Shown: in pieces, positions 5,875-6,071 of the stretch
Layout: the number at the start of each line of letters is the position of its first letter
How positions within the stretch are numbered: the stretch's first letter is position 1
Assembly: GCA_915066865.1 (NCBI GenBank)
Contig: CAJZEE010000101.1
Span: 1 to 6,071 of the forward strand
From: an uncultured Veillonella sp.
GTDB taxonomy: Bacteria; Bacillota; Negativicutes; Veillonellales; Veillonellaceae
Reading direction: 5' to 3'
Length of the DNA: 6,071 bases
Notes under the pieces: model-generated
Seen by the model: only the letters and a program-made list of their open reading frames with translations
Database searches by the model: none
Told to the model about the DNA's origin: nothing
Made by a program: the position numbers and the translations under genes

Positions 5875-6071
5875 ATGGCTAAGGATAATACACAAATGAC
5901 AACGGAAGACATGCAACAAACGATATATAAAGAGTTAGGCTATAAATCCTATCCATTTCCTTTTACGACGCCGGCCTATTTAGAAGCGTATGGTGCTCTT
6001 GTAGGGCTAAATACTCCACCTGCGAAGACAGCTCGCGTTCTTGAACTAGGTGCTACTTATGGCGGTAATAT
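5875..6071 (+). CDS. SAM-dependent methyltransferase, N-terminal part (3' end outside window)
   Basis: The first 65 codons of a class I S-adenosylmethionine-dependent methyltransferase, cut by the window edge. Residues 23-32 (YKSYPFPFTT) and PAYLEAYGALVGL (33-45) precede the SAM-binding motif I, ARVLELGATYGGN (53-65), at the end of the first strand of the Rossmann fold. The order Y-x-S-x-PFP-x-T-x-P, a short helix, then VLELG-x-x-x-GGN resembles proteins annotated as methyltransferases with a methyltransferase regulatory domain. That comparison is from memory, and the regulatory domain would lie outside the window. The substrate is unknown. The gene has its own extended -10 promoter and is separated from the oxidoreductase by a strong terminator, so no functional link between them is implied. 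Confidence 0.85.
   Translation, partial: MAKDNTQMTTEDMQQTIYKELGYKSYPFPFTTPAYLEAYGALVGLNTPPAKTARVLELGATYGGN

Noticed and set aside
1..6071. Mobile element, CRISPR array, toxin-antitoxin pair, tRNA or other new system.
   Set aside because: No transposase or integrase, regular spacer repeats, terminal inverted repeats with target duplication, or tRNA-like cloverleaf could be seen; the window is ordinary core metabolism with a regulator.

Overview
The window looks like chromosomal DNA from a strictly anaerobic, low-to-moderate G+C Firmicute. A Veillonella-type member of the Negativicutes is the best guess. The evidence is a single-chain pyruvate:ferredoxin oxidoreductase with strongly biased codons, purine-rich Shine-Dalgarno sites, compact gene spacing and U-tailed intrinsic terminators. 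The genus is an inference from the overall character of the proteins, not a database result.

Layout, left to right. Positions 2-193 hold the last 63 codons of an unrecognised + strand gene. A long hairpin at 257-330, U-rich on both strands, separates it from a convergent two-gene minus-strand unit. That unit is a LysR-type regulator (771-1694), CidR-like in its effector domain, followed with a one-base TAATG overlap by a 139-residue single-pass membrane protein with a coiled-coil-like region (352-771). The 386-base divergent region 1695-2080 is rich in dyads. It contains a repeated TAG(T/C)TATTACT motif, a T-N11-A LysR-type box, several palindromes, a 41-bp AT-rich near-perfect inverted repeat and plausible promoters in both directions. 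Positions 2081-5617 encode an intact 1178-residue pyruvate:ferredoxin oxidoreductase (nifJ/por type), closed by a UUCG-loop terminator at 5646-5673. After a spacer with a clear extended -10 promoter, a SAM-dependent methyltransferase gene begins at 5875 and runs off the window.

How it fits together. The oxidoreductase converts pyruvate and CoA to acetyl-CoA, CO2 and reduced ferredoxin, the central energy step of such anaerobes. A CidR-like regulator is transcribed divergently from it; known relatives respond to pyruvate/acetate overflow. The simplest model is that this LysR protein binds the shared intergenic region and controls the oxidoreductase, and probably itself. The small membrane protein is translationally coupled to the regulator and may act with it. 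I see no phage, transposon, CRISPR or defence system. The points most worth following are the regulatory architecture of 1695-2080, the uncharacterised membrane partner of the regulator, and a terminator-like hairpin just inside the membrane-protein gene.
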